From contig NZ_CP125781.1 of assembly GCF_030053895.1 (NCBI RefSeq), forward strand, positions 930,001-994,000: a DNA stretch of 64,000 nt, given 5' to 3'. Both the position numbers and the translations under genes were made by a program. The notes under the pieces are model-generated. The model was given only the letters and a program-made list of their open reading frames with translations. It did not search any database and was not told the origin of the DNA. This document shows, in pieces, positions 43,855 through 52,520 of the stretch (its first letter is position 1; each line of letters starts with the position of its first letter). This DNA comes from Trabulsiella odontotermitis (GTDB lineage Bacteria > Pseudomonadota > Gammaproteobacteria > Enterobacterales > Enterobacteriaceae).

Positions 43855-44898
43855 ATGAATATAAGAATATTCATTGCTATGGCTTTGCTTTTTATCAGTC
43901 AAAGTATATTTAGCGCTACCACGCAACCTCATATTGTGATTCTTGCTACAGGAGGCACGATAGCAGGGACGGCAGCAAGTACAACACAAACATCGGGTTA
44001 TAAATCCGGTGAAATTGGCGTTCAGACATTAATTAATGCCGTGCCAGAGATAAAAAATATTGCACGTGTTGATGGTCAACAAATTGCTAATATTGGCAGT
44101 GAAAACATGACCAGCGATATTATTTTAAAACTGTCTCAGCAGGTGAATACGCTACTGGCGCGGGATGATGTTGATGGTGTGGTGATTACTCATGGCACAG
44201 ATACGTTGGATGAAACGGCGTATTTCCTGAATCTGACGGTGAAGAGTGATAAGCCCGTGGTATTCACGGCCGCAATGAGACCCGCGACAGCGATCAGCGC
44301 AGATGGCGCGATGAACCTGTTGGAAGCCGTTACTGTGGCCGCAGACCCGAATGCCAGGGGCCGCGGGGTGATGGTGGTATTAAATGATCGTATTGGTTCG
44401 GCAAGATTTGTCACTAAAACTAACGCGACCACGCTGGATACATTCAAAGCGCCTGAGCAGGGGTATCTGGGGGTTATTGTAAACGGTAAACCGCAATTTG
44501 AGACGCGAGTGGAAAAGGTGCATACCCTGCGTTCAGTATTTGATGTGCGAAACCTGCGCAACTTGCCGAAAGTCGTGATTATTTATGGTTACCAGGATGA
44601 TCCGGAATATATGTATGATGCAGCAATTTCGCATCATGTTGACGGAATCATCTATGCCGGAACCGGGGCGGGTTCTGTTTCCGTCAGAAGCGAGGCAGGG
44701 ATCAAGAAAGCAGAAAAAGCCGGAATTATAGTGATACGTTCATCCCGCACAGGGAATGGCGTTGTACCAGCCGACAAAGGTCAACCTGGACTGGTCGCTG
44801 ATTCATTAAATCCCGCTAAAGCCCGGATATTACTGATGACTGCGCTGACGCAAACAAAAAACCCGGAGCTGATCCAACACTATTTCAGCACCTACTAA
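43855..44898 (+). CDS. fraE: Periplasmic L-asparaginase FraE
   Basis: 347 residues, type II asparaginase size. A signal peptide (1-20, ending SIFSA) directs it to the periplasm. Both catalytic threonine motifs are present: ILATGGTIAGTA (about 29-40) and VVITHGTDTLDETAYF (about 106-121, Thr-Asp pair with the conserved lysine in TAAMRPAT context downstream). In Salmonella it hydrolyses fructose-asparagine to fructose-aspartate plus ammonia. Last gene of fraBDAE, 56 nt after fraA; no clear terminator follows before the duplicated mhbR fragment. Confidence 0.9.
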   Translation: MNIRIFIAMALLFISQSIFSATTQPHIVILATGGTIAGTAASTTQTSGYKSGEIGVQTLINAVPEIKNIARVDGQQIANIGSENMTSDIILKLSQQVNTLLARDDVDGVVITHGTDTLDETAYFLNLTVKSDKPVVFTAAMRPATAISADGAMNLLEAVTVAADPNARGRGVMVVLNDRIGSARFVTKTNATTLDTFKAPEQGYLGVIVNGKPQFETRVEKVHTLRSVFDVRNLRNLPKVVIIYGYQDDPEYMYDAAISHHVDGIIYAGTGAGSVSVRSEAGIKKAEKAGIIVIRSSRTGNGVVPADKGQPGLVADSLNPAKARILLMTALTQTKNPELIQHYFSTY

Positions 44899-44902
44899 GC
44901 AA

Positions 44903-45159
44903 ATTCGCCGCGCTAAACCTGTGCCAGAAAATACAAAAAGCGGTTTAGCGCAGCGGAGGGTGTTTCATTATTACGCCAGAAAACACCCACGCTTCCTTTC
45001 TGCTCTATTTTTGGCAAGTTTAGGATCACCAGCTGTCCCTGGCTGGCGTAGCGTTGTGCCAGACGTAAAGAAAGAATGGAGATCATATCGCTGCTTTGCA
45101 GCAGGTTGGTGCTGACGTTCATAGACGCGGATTCGATGGTATTCTCCGCCAGCATGACG
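44903..45159. repeat. Direct repeat, copy 1 (mhbR 3' end)
   Basis: 257 bp nearly identical to 52688-52944, with about 11 mismatches counted by eye, in the same orientation. It begins 5 nt after the fraE stop. The two copies bracket the fragment cluster and tetR-eefABC. Confidence 0.93.
44913..45159 (-). pseudogene. mhbR 3' fragment (second copy)
   Basis: Encodes the C-terminal 79 or so residues of the LysR regulator at 52698-53606. From ENTIESASMN to the final FLAQV (77 residues) the two are identical at the protein level although about ten bases differ, all silent; one further change makes Pro to Ala just before. There is no DNA-binding domain. Upstream it is fused to sequence from mhbT. 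Confidence 0.92.
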
Positions 45160-45287
45160 CTCTTAAACCATCGCGGCATTGACCTGCAACAGGCTTCCTG
45201 AGTTACAGCCGCTTTCCAGATTGACGGGATGCGGTGTACATCGTCATGATTGGCCTGAGTGAAAACGGCCTGTGACTGATGACGCTA
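45157..45287 (+). pseudogene. mhbT internal fragments (second copy)
   Basis: 45160-45223 matches mhbT around 54570-54635 (TTAAACCATCGCGGCATTGA is shared), with TGG changed to TGA inside. After a jump of about 80 bp, 45224-45287 matches about 54719-54780 (ATCGTCATGATTGGCCTGAG shared), with another TGG to TGA change. It is a decayed internal piece of the transporter gene with a deletion. Confidence 0.88.
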
Positions 45288-45391
45288 CGGCTTGTGGCGG
45301 TAAATCGCTCACAATCCAGTGTGGTGAAGCCCTCCTGGCTCTCACGGTAAAAAGCGTTAAGCTTTTGGTGAAGGGCTTCTTTTGCCGTCAT
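45288..45391 (-). other. N-terminal gene scrap of unknown origin
   Basis: On the minus strand an ATG at 45391 opens about 32 residues (MTAKEALHQKLNAFYRESQE, then GFTTLDCERFTA) before running into the mhbT fragment in antisense. Composition looks coding, but I cannot assign it. From 45392 to 45525 nothing is recognisable. Confidence 0.35.
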
Positions 45392-45525
45392 TGTTTATCT
45401 ACTCTAAAGCGTAAACTCAGACAGGAACAATCTGGTATTGGCACCGCCTTAGCAAGCCCGGGGTGGTGTGAAACCTATCTGTTTCACATTTTAATTTCAT
45501 TGATGGATGAAAATTGAGGTTCCTG

Positions 45526-45873
45526 TTATGAGGGCTGACTTATCAGGATGGCGCTCGTAATTAATTGAACAAGGTGATCTGCCCGCGAGGCGAATGATGG
45601 CTGGTCAACTGCCCAGCCCAGCGCCGTTATTAGCGCGAACAGGTCATCGCCATTCATGTCCATGCGCGCCATGCCTTCAGCCTGGGCGCGTTGTAGCAAT
45701 TGAGCGCCTGCTGAATGCACTGCGGCACATGAAGCGTAAAGCGCGGAATCTTTATCCGTGTGAGCCGCGGCCATCATAGCGACCACACCCCTGTAGCTTT
45801 GTGTGAACATCACCAGTTCCTGGAACCAGGCAAGAAGCGCCTTATCAGCTGAAACCGAAGTTTCGAGCCAGGC
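45526..45873 (-). pseudogene. TetR-family regulator, C-terminal fragment
   Basis: The open minus-strand frame reads PAWLETSVSADKALLAWFQE, LVMFTQSYRGVVAMMAAAHT and on to ...VQLITSAILISQPS, a TetR/AcrR C-terminal ligand domain of about 115 residues. The N-terminal helix-turn-helix is missing because the sequence switches at about 45873 into an oppositely oriented oxidoreductase gene. Confidence 0.75.
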
Positions 45874-46124
45874 TGGTGAAAGGCTTCAATCATCTGGTCG
45901 CTGCCGTCCTTGACCAGGATCCGTCCGTGCAGGGTGGCAGGAGAGTCGTATTCCTGGCGAGTGACGATGACAGCGCCCTGGCGGAGGTCGGTGTACTTGC
46001 GGAAAAACTCGGTTTCTCACCCGTTCCGCTGGGTGGACTGTCAGAAGGGGGCTTGCTTGTGCATGCGCGCGGAAAAAAATGGGGGCACCTGATATTCAAG
46101 GACCTGGTCTCGTTCGATAAGTGA
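45870..46124 (+). pseudogene. NADPH-dependent oxidoreductase, C-terminal fragment
   Basis: From about 45870 the frame reads RLVKGFNHLVAAVLDQDPS, GGRRVVFLASDDDSALAEVG and KLGFSPVPLGGLSEGGLL, ending at TAA/TGA 46124. This resembles the C-terminal part of F420-type NADP oxidoreductases (PF03807-like, KAFNHL and GGLxEGG motifs). The dinucleotide-binding N terminus is gone. With the TetR fragment it forms a head-to-head pair lacking both 5' halves. Confidence 0.7.
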
Positions 46125-46138
46125 CAGATAAAACACAC

Positions 46139-46165
46139 GGCCAACGGCGTGATGCGTCGTTGGCC
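46139..46165 (-). terminator. Hairpin downstream of eefC
   Basis: GGCCAACG and CGTTGGCC pair around an 11-nt loop 12 nt beyond the eefC stop; it probably ends the efflux operon. Confidence 0.65.
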
Positions 46166-46176
46166 AACCTGTCGGG

Positions 46177-47544
46177 TCAGTCAACCACCCCGCCTCCCAG
46201 CGACTGCCACAGGGCAATACGGTTATCCAGCTCGGTTTGCTGCAGCGCGATCAACGATTCCTGCGCTGACCACAGTGTGCGCTGCGCGGTCAGCACCGTC
46301 AGGTAATCGTCGCTTCCGGCCTGATAGCGTTTCACGGCGATATCCAGCGTCTGCTGCTCAGCAGCGACGTACTGGCGCTGGGCATCCAGCTCTTCATTCA
46401 GCGTCTGGCGGCGTGCCAGCGCATCGGCCACATCTTTAAACGCGCTCTGAATGGTTTTCTCATAGGTGGCGATCAGCCCTTTTTTCTCCGCTTCAGCATA
46501 GCGAAGCTGCGCCATATTGCTGCCGCCGGTAAACAAGGGCAGGGTAACCGATGGCGCAAACGACCACACCTTCATACCATGACTAAACAGCGATGAGAGT
46601 GAATCACTACCCACACCCGCACTGGCGGTAAGAGAGATTGTCGGGAAGAAGTTGGCGCGCGCTGCGCCGATATTTGCATTGGCGCTCAGCAGATTATGTT
46701 CCGCTTCCTGAATATCCGGGCGGTTGAGCAGCACAGCGGAGGAAACCCCTGCGGGCACCAGCGTGATGGTGTTGTCGCTTAAACTCTCCAGCGTACCCGG
46801 TAACAGTGAGTCCGGCACTGTCTGACCGGCCAGCAGGTTGATGGCGTTTTTGTCCTGCATTACCTGCGTCTGATAACTCGCCACGCTGGCGCGGGCCTGC
46901 TGGTAGACGCTCATCGCGGAACTCACGTCAGTGGCGGCGGCGGTGCCCACGTCCATCTGGCGTTTCACAATTTTCAGTGAATCCGCCGCGCTGTTCATCG
47001 TCTGCTGCGCCAGCGCGAGATTGCTGTTATCGGCGGCCAGCGTCACCCACGCGGTGGTGAGTTCGGAAATCATCGTCAGACGTGTGTTCTGCGCGGTGTA
47101 CTCGCTGGCAAGCCAGGTCTCCCGCGCGGCGCGGGAGAGGCTCTGGTTACGGCCAAACAGATCCAGCTCAAAGCTGGATACTGCGCCTTCCGCCTGCGTT
47201 GTGGTGCTGACGCCGGTGGTGGTGGTGCGGCTACGGCTACCGGTTAGCTCCGCATCCACCGTCGGGAAGAGCGACGCGCGCGTTTCCCCGTATTCGGCGC
47301 GGGCAGCGTCGATATCAGTAATCGCTTTTTGCACATCGCGGTTGCTGTTTAACGCCATGCTGACCACCTTATTCAGACGGGCATCTTTCACCACCTGCTG
47401 CCAGTTGCCGATCACTGCCGCGGCTTGCCCCTGCGTACCCGGCAGCATTGCCGGGATGGGCGCGTCGGGCCGTTGATAGTTCGGGTCGAGTGATACGCAG
47501 CCGACGCTCAGGAAGGCGATAAATAAAACAGAGAAACGAAACAT
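46177..47544 (-). CDS. eefC: RND-efflux outer-membrane factor, EefC/OprM type
   Basis: 455 residues, a TolC-like OprM/NodT family lipoprotein: signal ends at VGCVSLDPNYQRP (lipobox Cys near residue 16), and two repeats of the outer-membrane efflux domain follow with the typical FELDLFGRNQSLSRAARE (about 128-145) and LLNRPDIQEAEHNLLSANANIGAARANFFP stretch (about 275-305). It forms the trimeric exit duct of the pump. Overlapping organisation with eefB (4 nt apart). The eef name is by resemblance to Enterobacter/Klebsiella EefABC. Confidence 0.87.
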   Translation of the reverse strand: MFRFSVLFIAFLSVGCVSLDPNYQRPDAPIPAMLPGTQGQAAAVIGNWQQVVKDARLNKVVSMALNSNRDVQKAITDIDAARAEYGETRASLFPTVDAELTGSRSRTTTTGVSTTTQAEGAVSSFELDLFGRNQSLSRAARETWLASEYTAQNTRLTMISELTTAWVTLAADNSNLALAQQTMNSAADSLKIVKRQMDVGTAAATDVSSAMSVYQQARASVASYQTQVMQDKNAINLLAGQTVPDSLLPGTLESLSDNTITLVPAGVSSAVLLNRPDIQEAEHNLLSANANIGAARANFFPTISLTASAGVGSDSLSSLFSHGMKVWSFAPSVTLPLFTGGSNMAQLRYAEAEKKGLIATYEKTIQSAFKDVADALARRQTLNEELDAQRQYVAAEQQTLDIAVKRYQAGSDDYLTVLTAQRTLWSAQESLIALQQTELDNRIALWQSLGGGVVD

Positions 47545-47547
47545 AAC

Positions 47548-50500
47548 TTACCCCTGACGGCGTTTACCGGCGAACAGGCGTTTCACCAGCACAAAGAATA
47601 AAGGAACAAAGAAAATCGCCAGCAGCGTTGCGGTTAGCGTACCACCGATAATCCCGGTACCGATGGCGATACGGCTGTTGGCGCCTGCGCCAGTGGCAAT
47701 TGCCAGCGGCGTTACCCCGGCGACAAACGCCAGCGACGTCATGAGGATCGGGCGCAAACGGGTTTGTGCCGCGCGCAGCGCCGCACGGGAGAGGGAGTAA
47801 CCCTCGTTCACCGCCGCTTCGGCAAACTCGACGATCAGAATGGCGTTCTTCGACGACAGGCCAATCGTCGTCAGCAGCGCCACCTGGAAGTAGACGTCAT
47901 TGCTGAGACCTCGCATCCACGCCGCCAGCGCCGCACCCAGCAGGCCGAGTGGGATCACCAGAATGACAGAAATCGGTACTGACCAGCTCTCATACAGCGC
48001 GGCCAGACAAAGGAATACCACCAGAATCGAGATGGCATACAGGCTCATCGCCTGGCCGCTGGCCAGTTTTTCCTGCAGCGACAGACCGCTCCATGCCCAG
48101 GTGGAACCGGCGGGCAGATTGTTGGCGAGCGTTTCCATGGTGGTCATTGCAGTACCGGAACTGGCGCTGGTGGCGTTCTCGCCCTGAATCTCATAGGCGG
48201 CTGCGCCGTTGTAGCGTACCAGGCTTTCCGGGCCGTATTCCCAGCGGGTGGTGGCGAAAGCAGAGAATGGTGTCATGCTGTCATCGCTGCCGCGCACAAA
48301 CCATTTACCCAGATCAGACGGGGATGAGCGGGAATCGCTGTCGCCCTGGATATACACTTTTTTCACGCGTCCACGGTCGATGAAGTCGTTCACATAGGTG
48401 CCGCCCCAGGCGCTGGAGAGTGTTGACGTGACATCGCTCAGCGACAGGCCCAACGACACCGCTTTGTTGCTGTCGATATCGACCTGCAACTGCGGCGTTT
48501 GCGGCATATCATTGGCACGTACCGCATGCAGCGTGGCATCCTGACTGGCTTTGCCGATCAGCTCATCGCGCATTTTCAGCAATTCCGCACGATCGGTGCC
48601 GCCGCTGGCCATCAGTTCGAAGGTGAAGCCGTTGCTCTGGCCCAGACCATCCACCGCCGGTGGCGTCATGGCAAACAGCGTGGCGTCACGGATCGCCCCC
48701 AGCTCCTGGGTGGCGCGCAGGGCAATCGCCTGTGCGGTGTTTTGCGCGCCCTTACGTTCGGACCAGTTTTTCAGGGAGACAAACGCCATTCCGGCGTTCT
48801 GGCCGCTGCCACTGAAGCTAAAGCCGTTAACGGTGAAGATAACGTTGGTGTTGTCTTTTTCCTTATTGAGAAACCAGTTGGTGACCTGTTTGCTCACTTC
48901 GGCAGTACGGGAGTTGGTCGCGCCCGCAGGCAACGTGTACTGCACCATGATCTCGCCCTGGTCCTCAACTGGCAGGAAGCTGCCCGGCAGTTTCCACATC
49001 GCCAGCGCCATGCCGCCGCAGACCGCCAGATAAACCACCATCACCAGCCCGGTACGGCTGAGCGTGTTGAGCACCTTATGTTTGTACTTACGTTCGGTCG
49101 AACCGTAGAAGCGGTTAAACGCGCCGAAGAAACCTTTTTCATGCGCCGGGGTGTGACGCAGAATCGAGCCGCAGAGGGCAGGCGTTAATGTCAGCGCCAC
49201 GACGACGGAGAGCAACATCGCCGAGATAATGGTGACCGAGAACTGACGATAAATCACTCCGGTTGAGCCACCAAAGAAGGCCATCGGCAGGAATACGGCG
49301 GAGAGCACCAGCGCGATCGCCACCAGCGCCCCGGAAATTTCTCCCATTGATTTTTCAGTGGCTTCGCGGGCGGGTAGCCCTTCGTCTCGCATAATACGCT
49401 CGACGTTTTCCACCACCACGATGGCATCATCCACCAGGAGCCCGATGGCGAGCACCATCGCAAACAGCGTTAAGGTATTGATGGAGTAGCCGAACAGCGC
49501 CAGCACGCCAAAAGTGCCGAGCAGCACGACGGGTACCGCCAGCGCCGGGATCAGCGTCGCGCGGAGGTTCTGCAGGAACAGATACATCACGCAGACTACG
49601 AGGATGATCGCTTCGAACAGCGTTTGTATCACGTCCTCAACGGAGATTTTAATAAACTCGGTACTGTCTTTCGGATACGCGACATCATAACCCTGCGGCA
49701 TGTTGCGTTTGTATTCGTTGATTTTTTCTTTTACCAGCGTGGCTGTGCTCAGGGCGTTCGCCCCCGGCGCCAGCATCACTGCCATCCCGGCGGCCGGATG
49801 ACCGTTCAGTCTGGCAACGGCGGTGTAATCTTCACTGCCCATCTCGACGCGAGCTACGTTACCAATGCGTACCACCGCGCCGTCAGACTGGCTTTTCACG
49901 ATGATGTTTTTGAACTGTTCGACCGTTTGCAGGCGCGACTGCGCACGCACAGTGGCGGTCAGTTGCTGGCTGTCAGGCGACGGCAGCGCGCCGATTTTAC
50001 CTGCGGAGACCTGCACGTTTTGCGCTTCTATCGCCGTCTCCACGTCGGATGGCATCAGGGAGTAAGAGGCGAGTTTCGCCGGATCCAGCCAGATACGCAT
50101 CGCGTATTCGGCGCCAAATACCTGCAGGCTGCCGACGCCCTCGATACGGGCCATGGGATCCTGCATATTACTCACCAGCCAGTCGGCGATGTCAGAGCTG
50201 CTGGCTTTATCGGTTTTATCGTACACCCCCATGATGAGCAGGAAGTTGCTCTGGGATTTCACCACGGTGACGCCCGCCTGCTGAACCTCGCTCGGCAGGC
50301 GCGACTCCGCCTGTTGCACTTTGTTCTGCACCTGTACCTGCGCAGTATCGGGGTCGGTACCCTGCTCGAAAGTGACAGTAATGCTTACCGAACCGTCGGA
50401 ACTGCTGGTGGAGGTAAAGTAGAGCAGGTTATCCAGCCCGGTAAGTTGCTGTTCGATGACCTGGGTCACACTGTTTTCCAGTGTTTGTGCTGATGCACCC

Positions 50501-50652
50501 GTATATGTGGCGGAAATTTTAATCGACGGCGGCGCGACATCCGGGTACTGCGCCACCGGCAGCGTATTGATGGCCAGCATCCCGGCCAGCATAATCAGAA
50601 TCGCGATAACCCAGGCAAAAACCGGGCGACGCACGAAGAAACTGGAAAACAT
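47548..50652 (-). CDS. eefB: RND multidrug transporter, EefB/AcrB type
   Basis: 1034 residues, HAE1-family length. Twelve membrane segments with two large periplasmic loops. The proton-relay aspartate pair is in IGLLVDDAIVVVENVER (about 400-416) and the essential TM10 lysine is in LSSKNAILIVEFAEA (about 938-952). N terminus MFSSFFVRRPVFAWVIAI is typical of AcrB. It would expel amphipathic drugs or metabolites from the periplasm and outer leaflet. Shares one base with the eefA stop (TGATG), so it is translationally coupled. Confidence 0.92.
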   Translation of the reverse strand: MFSSFFVRRPVFAWVIAILIMLAGMLAINTLPVAQYPDVAPPSIKISATYTGASAQTLENSVTQVIEQQLTGLDNLLYFTSTSSSDGSVSITVTFEQGTDPDTAQVQVQNKVQQAESRLPSEVQQAGVTVVKSQSNFLLIMGVYDKTDKASSSDIADWLVSNMQDPMARIEGVGSLQVFGAEYAMRIWLDPAKLASYSLMPSDVETAIEAQNVQVSAGKIGALPSPDSQQLTATVRAQSRLQTVEQFKNIIVKSQSDGAVVRIGNVARVEMGSEDYTAVARLNGHPAAGMAVMLAPGANALSTATLVKEKINEYKRNMPQGYDVAYPKDSTEFIKISVEDVIQTLFEAIILVVCVMYLFLQNLRATLIPALAVPVVLLGTFGVLALFGYSINTLTLFAMVLAIGLLVDDAIVVVENVERIMRDEGLPAREATEKSMGEISGALVAIALVLSAVFLPMAFFGGSTGVIYRQFSVTIISAMLLSVVVALTLTPALCGSILRHTPAHEKGFFGAFNRFYGSTERKYKHKVLNTLSRTGLVMVVYLAVCGGMALAMWKLPGSFLPVEDQGEIMVQYTLPAGATNSRTAEVSKQVTNWFLNKEKDNTNVIFTVNGFSFSGSGQNAGMAFVSLKNWSERKGAQNTAQAIALRATQELGAIRDATLFAMTPPAVDGLGQSNGFTFELMASGGTDRAELLKMRDELIGKASQDATLHAVRANDMPQTPQLQVDIDSNKAVSLGLSLSDVTSTLSSAWGGTYVNDFIDRGRVKKVYIQGDSDSRSSPSDLGKWFVRGSDDSMTPFSAFATTRWEYGPESLVRYNGAAAYEIQGENATSASSGTAMTTMETLANNLPAGSTWAWSGLSLQEKLASGQAMSLYAISILVVFLCLAALYESWSVPISVILVIPLGLLGAALAAWMRGLSNDVYFQVALLTTIGLSSKNAILIVEFAEAAVNEGYSLSRAALRAAQTRLRPILMTSLAFVAGVTPLAIATGAGANSRIAIGTGIIGGTLTATLLAIFFVPLFFVLVKRLFAGKRRQG

Positions 50653-51773
50653 CAGGCGTTTCCTCCGTTGGCCTTCACTTCAACGGGTTTCACCTGTTGG
50701 CCAACCACCACTTTGGCAGAACCTTCGACGATTAACTTATCGCCCGTTTTCAGGCCGCGTAATACCAGCCATTTGTCGCCGTAGGTTTCGCCTGTCTCGA
50801 GTTCACGCTGTTCGACTTTGTTATCCGCGCTTACCACCAGCGCGGTGGCAGTGCCTTTGGTATCGCGGGTAATGCCCTGCTGTGGGGCCAGAATGGCATC
50901 GTTCATGATGCCTTCATCCACTTTGGCACGCACAAACATCCCTGGCAGCAGTTGCTGTTTCGGGTTAGGGAATACTGCGCGCAGGGTTACGGAACCCGTG
51001 GATTCATCCACCGCCACTTCGGTCAGCGCCAGACGCCCTTTTTCGCTGTAGGTTGAGCCATCTTCCAGAATCAGCGTCACGTTCATCGCATCGCTGTTGG
51101 TCGCCAGCGACTGTTTGCGCAGGCGTAGCAGGTCGACGCTGGAGCGTGTGAGGTCAACGTACATGGTGTCGAGACTGCGAATGGTCGCCAGTGCGGTGGT
51201 TTGTTCAGCAGAGACCAGCGCGCCAGGCGTCACCGATGAAATGCCGATGCGTCCGGCTATCGGTGCGGCGATGGTGGTCCAGTTCAGGTTGATGCGTGCG
51301 CTTTCCAGCGCTGCTTTTTTTGACTCGACGCTGGCTTTATCCTGCGCACAGGTCGAGGCGGCGTCATCAGCATCCTGACGTGAAACCCCGTTCTCTTTCA
51401 CCAGTTGCGCATAACGCTGCGCTTTCGAACAATCGGCGGTCACCAGCGCCTGCGCCTGCTTCAGCGCGGCGGCGGCTTCGTTCCAGGTGGCGCGGAAGCT
51501 GTCTGCCTCAATCTGATAGAGTGCCTGCCCGGCTTTAACGTTATCGCCTTCATTAAAAAGCCGTTTCTGGATGATGCCGGTCACCTGCGGACGAACTTCC
51601 GCGCTCATCGCGGCGGTGGTGCGCCCGGTGAGTTCACTGACCACGGAAACGGGTTGGCTTTTTAATGTAACGACACCCACTTCCTGCTCCGGGCGTTGGG
51701 GCGCTGATGTTTGCGCATTATCGCATCCGCTCAGGAGAAATAATGCGGCAAAGGTGGTTGTGATGTATTTCAT
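50652..51773 (-). CDS. eefA: RND periplasmic adaptor, EefA/AcrA type
   Basis: 373 residues from ATG 51773 (MKYITTTFAALFLLSGC), a lipoprotein with the acylated Cys at about residue 17; the longer frame to 51845 has no support. Adaptor domains are recognisable: barrel-sandwich (VRPQVTGIIQKRLFNEGDNV and APIAGRIGISSVTPGALV), helical hairpin between (about 95-165), and beta-barrel/membrane-proximal part. It bridges EefB and EefC. Coupled to eefB. It lies 135 bp after the tetR stop. Confidence 0.9.
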   Translation of the reverse strand: MKYITTTFAALFLLSGCDNAQTSAPQRPEQEVGVVTLKSQPVSVVSELTGRTTAAMSAEVRPQVTGIIQKRLFNEGDNVKAGQALYQIEADSFRATWNEAAAALKQAQALVTADCSKAQRYAQLVKENGVSRQDADDAASTCAQDKASVESKKAALESARINLNWTTIAAPIAGRIGISSVTPGALVSAEQTTALATIRSLDTMYVDLTRSSVDLLRLRKQSLATNSDAMNVTLILEDGSTYSEKGRLALTEVAVDESTGSVTLRAVFPNPKQQLLPGMFVRAKVDEGIMNDAILAPQQGITRDTKGTATALVVSADNKVEQRELETGETYGDKWLVLRGLKTGDKLIVEGSAKVVVGQQVKPVEVKANGGNA

Positions 51774-51908
51774 CTTTTTTCTCAAGGTGAATGACGTCCT
51801 CCCCGCGGATATATTGCGAGGATTTAAGGGTGAACGAATCCACATTCCCGGTTTCCCGGAAATGACAAAAAAGGAGAATTAAATTCCCCCGCTGATTACA
51901 GGATTAAA

Positions 51909-52478
51909 TTACTTAACAGCGATAAGCATATTGATAATTTCCTGATAGATTTTTTCTAACGCCTCGGGTGAAACTTTTTGCGGCGTTAAACGGCGGTAAA
52001 TGGAACCTTCCATCATGACCGCGATGACTTCCACACAGCAACGCACGCGTTCCGGGCTGAGGTGTGGGTGTTCTTTTTGCAGATGGGCGCAGGCGTTGTT
52101 GAACATACGCTCATCGGCCTCGGCCAGCCAGGCGGCGACCTGCGGGTTACGCGTGGCTTCCGCCGACATCTCAAGCATTAAAGCGTCGTCATCCTCACTC
52201 AGGGTAAAACGACAGGCCAGCAGATGTGGCAGCAGATGAGTCTGGGTGTTGCCTTCCATCTCGGCGATACGGTAATCGATGATACGGCGGATCATCTCTT
52301 CGATAATGGCGTCTTTACTGGCGAAGTAGCGATAGATTTGTCCGACGCTGAGTTTCGCTTCCGCGGCGATTTGCGACATGCTGGCAGCATGGAAGCCGCT
52401 GTCGCGAAAACAGAGGCGTGCAGCGGCAATGATATCGTCCTGCCGTGCTTTCTGTCGGGCTTCCAGTTTGCTGATCAT
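51909..52478 (-). CDS. TetR-family regulator of the efflux operon
   Basis: 189 residues. N-terminal DNA-binding domain (KARQDDIIAAARLCFRDSGF, then MSQIAAEAKLSVGQIYRYFA, about 10-55) and a C-terminal ligand domain of the YfiR/TetR_C_6-like size. It is co-oriented and upstream of eefABC, consistent with an EefR-type local repressor. A palindrome 25 bp upstream of the start (52503-52520) is its likely operator. The gap to eefA probably holds the operon promoter or readthrough region. Confidence 0.88.
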   Translation of the reverse strand: MISKLEARQKARQDDIIAAARLCFRDSGFHAASMSQIAAEAKLSVGQIYRYFASKDAIIEEMIRRIIDYRIAEMEGNTQTHLLPHLLACRFTLSEDDDALMLEMSAEATRNPQVAAWLAEADERMFNNACAHLQKEHPHLSPERVRCCVEVIAVMMEGSIYRRLTPQKVSPEALEKIYQEIINMLIAVK

Positions 52479-52502
52479 GCATCGCTCCGTATTTTTGGGT
52501 GG

Positions 52503-52520
52503 TGAGAATGATCGTTCTCA
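52503..52520. promoter_or_regulatory. Palindromic operator upstream of tetR
   Basis: TGAGAATGATCGTTCTCA is an 18-bp palindrome with one mismatched pair. It lies 25 bp upstream of the tetR start. A Fur-type site is a less likely reading, since the core differs from GATAATGATAATC. Confidence 0.6.

Noticed and set aside
40538..44898. Fructose-lysine (frl) locus
   Set aside because: The kinase and deglycase are related to FrlD/FrlB, but a periplasmic asparaginase and a Dcu-type carrier in the operon, plus exact FraB numbering, fit fructose-asparagine instead.
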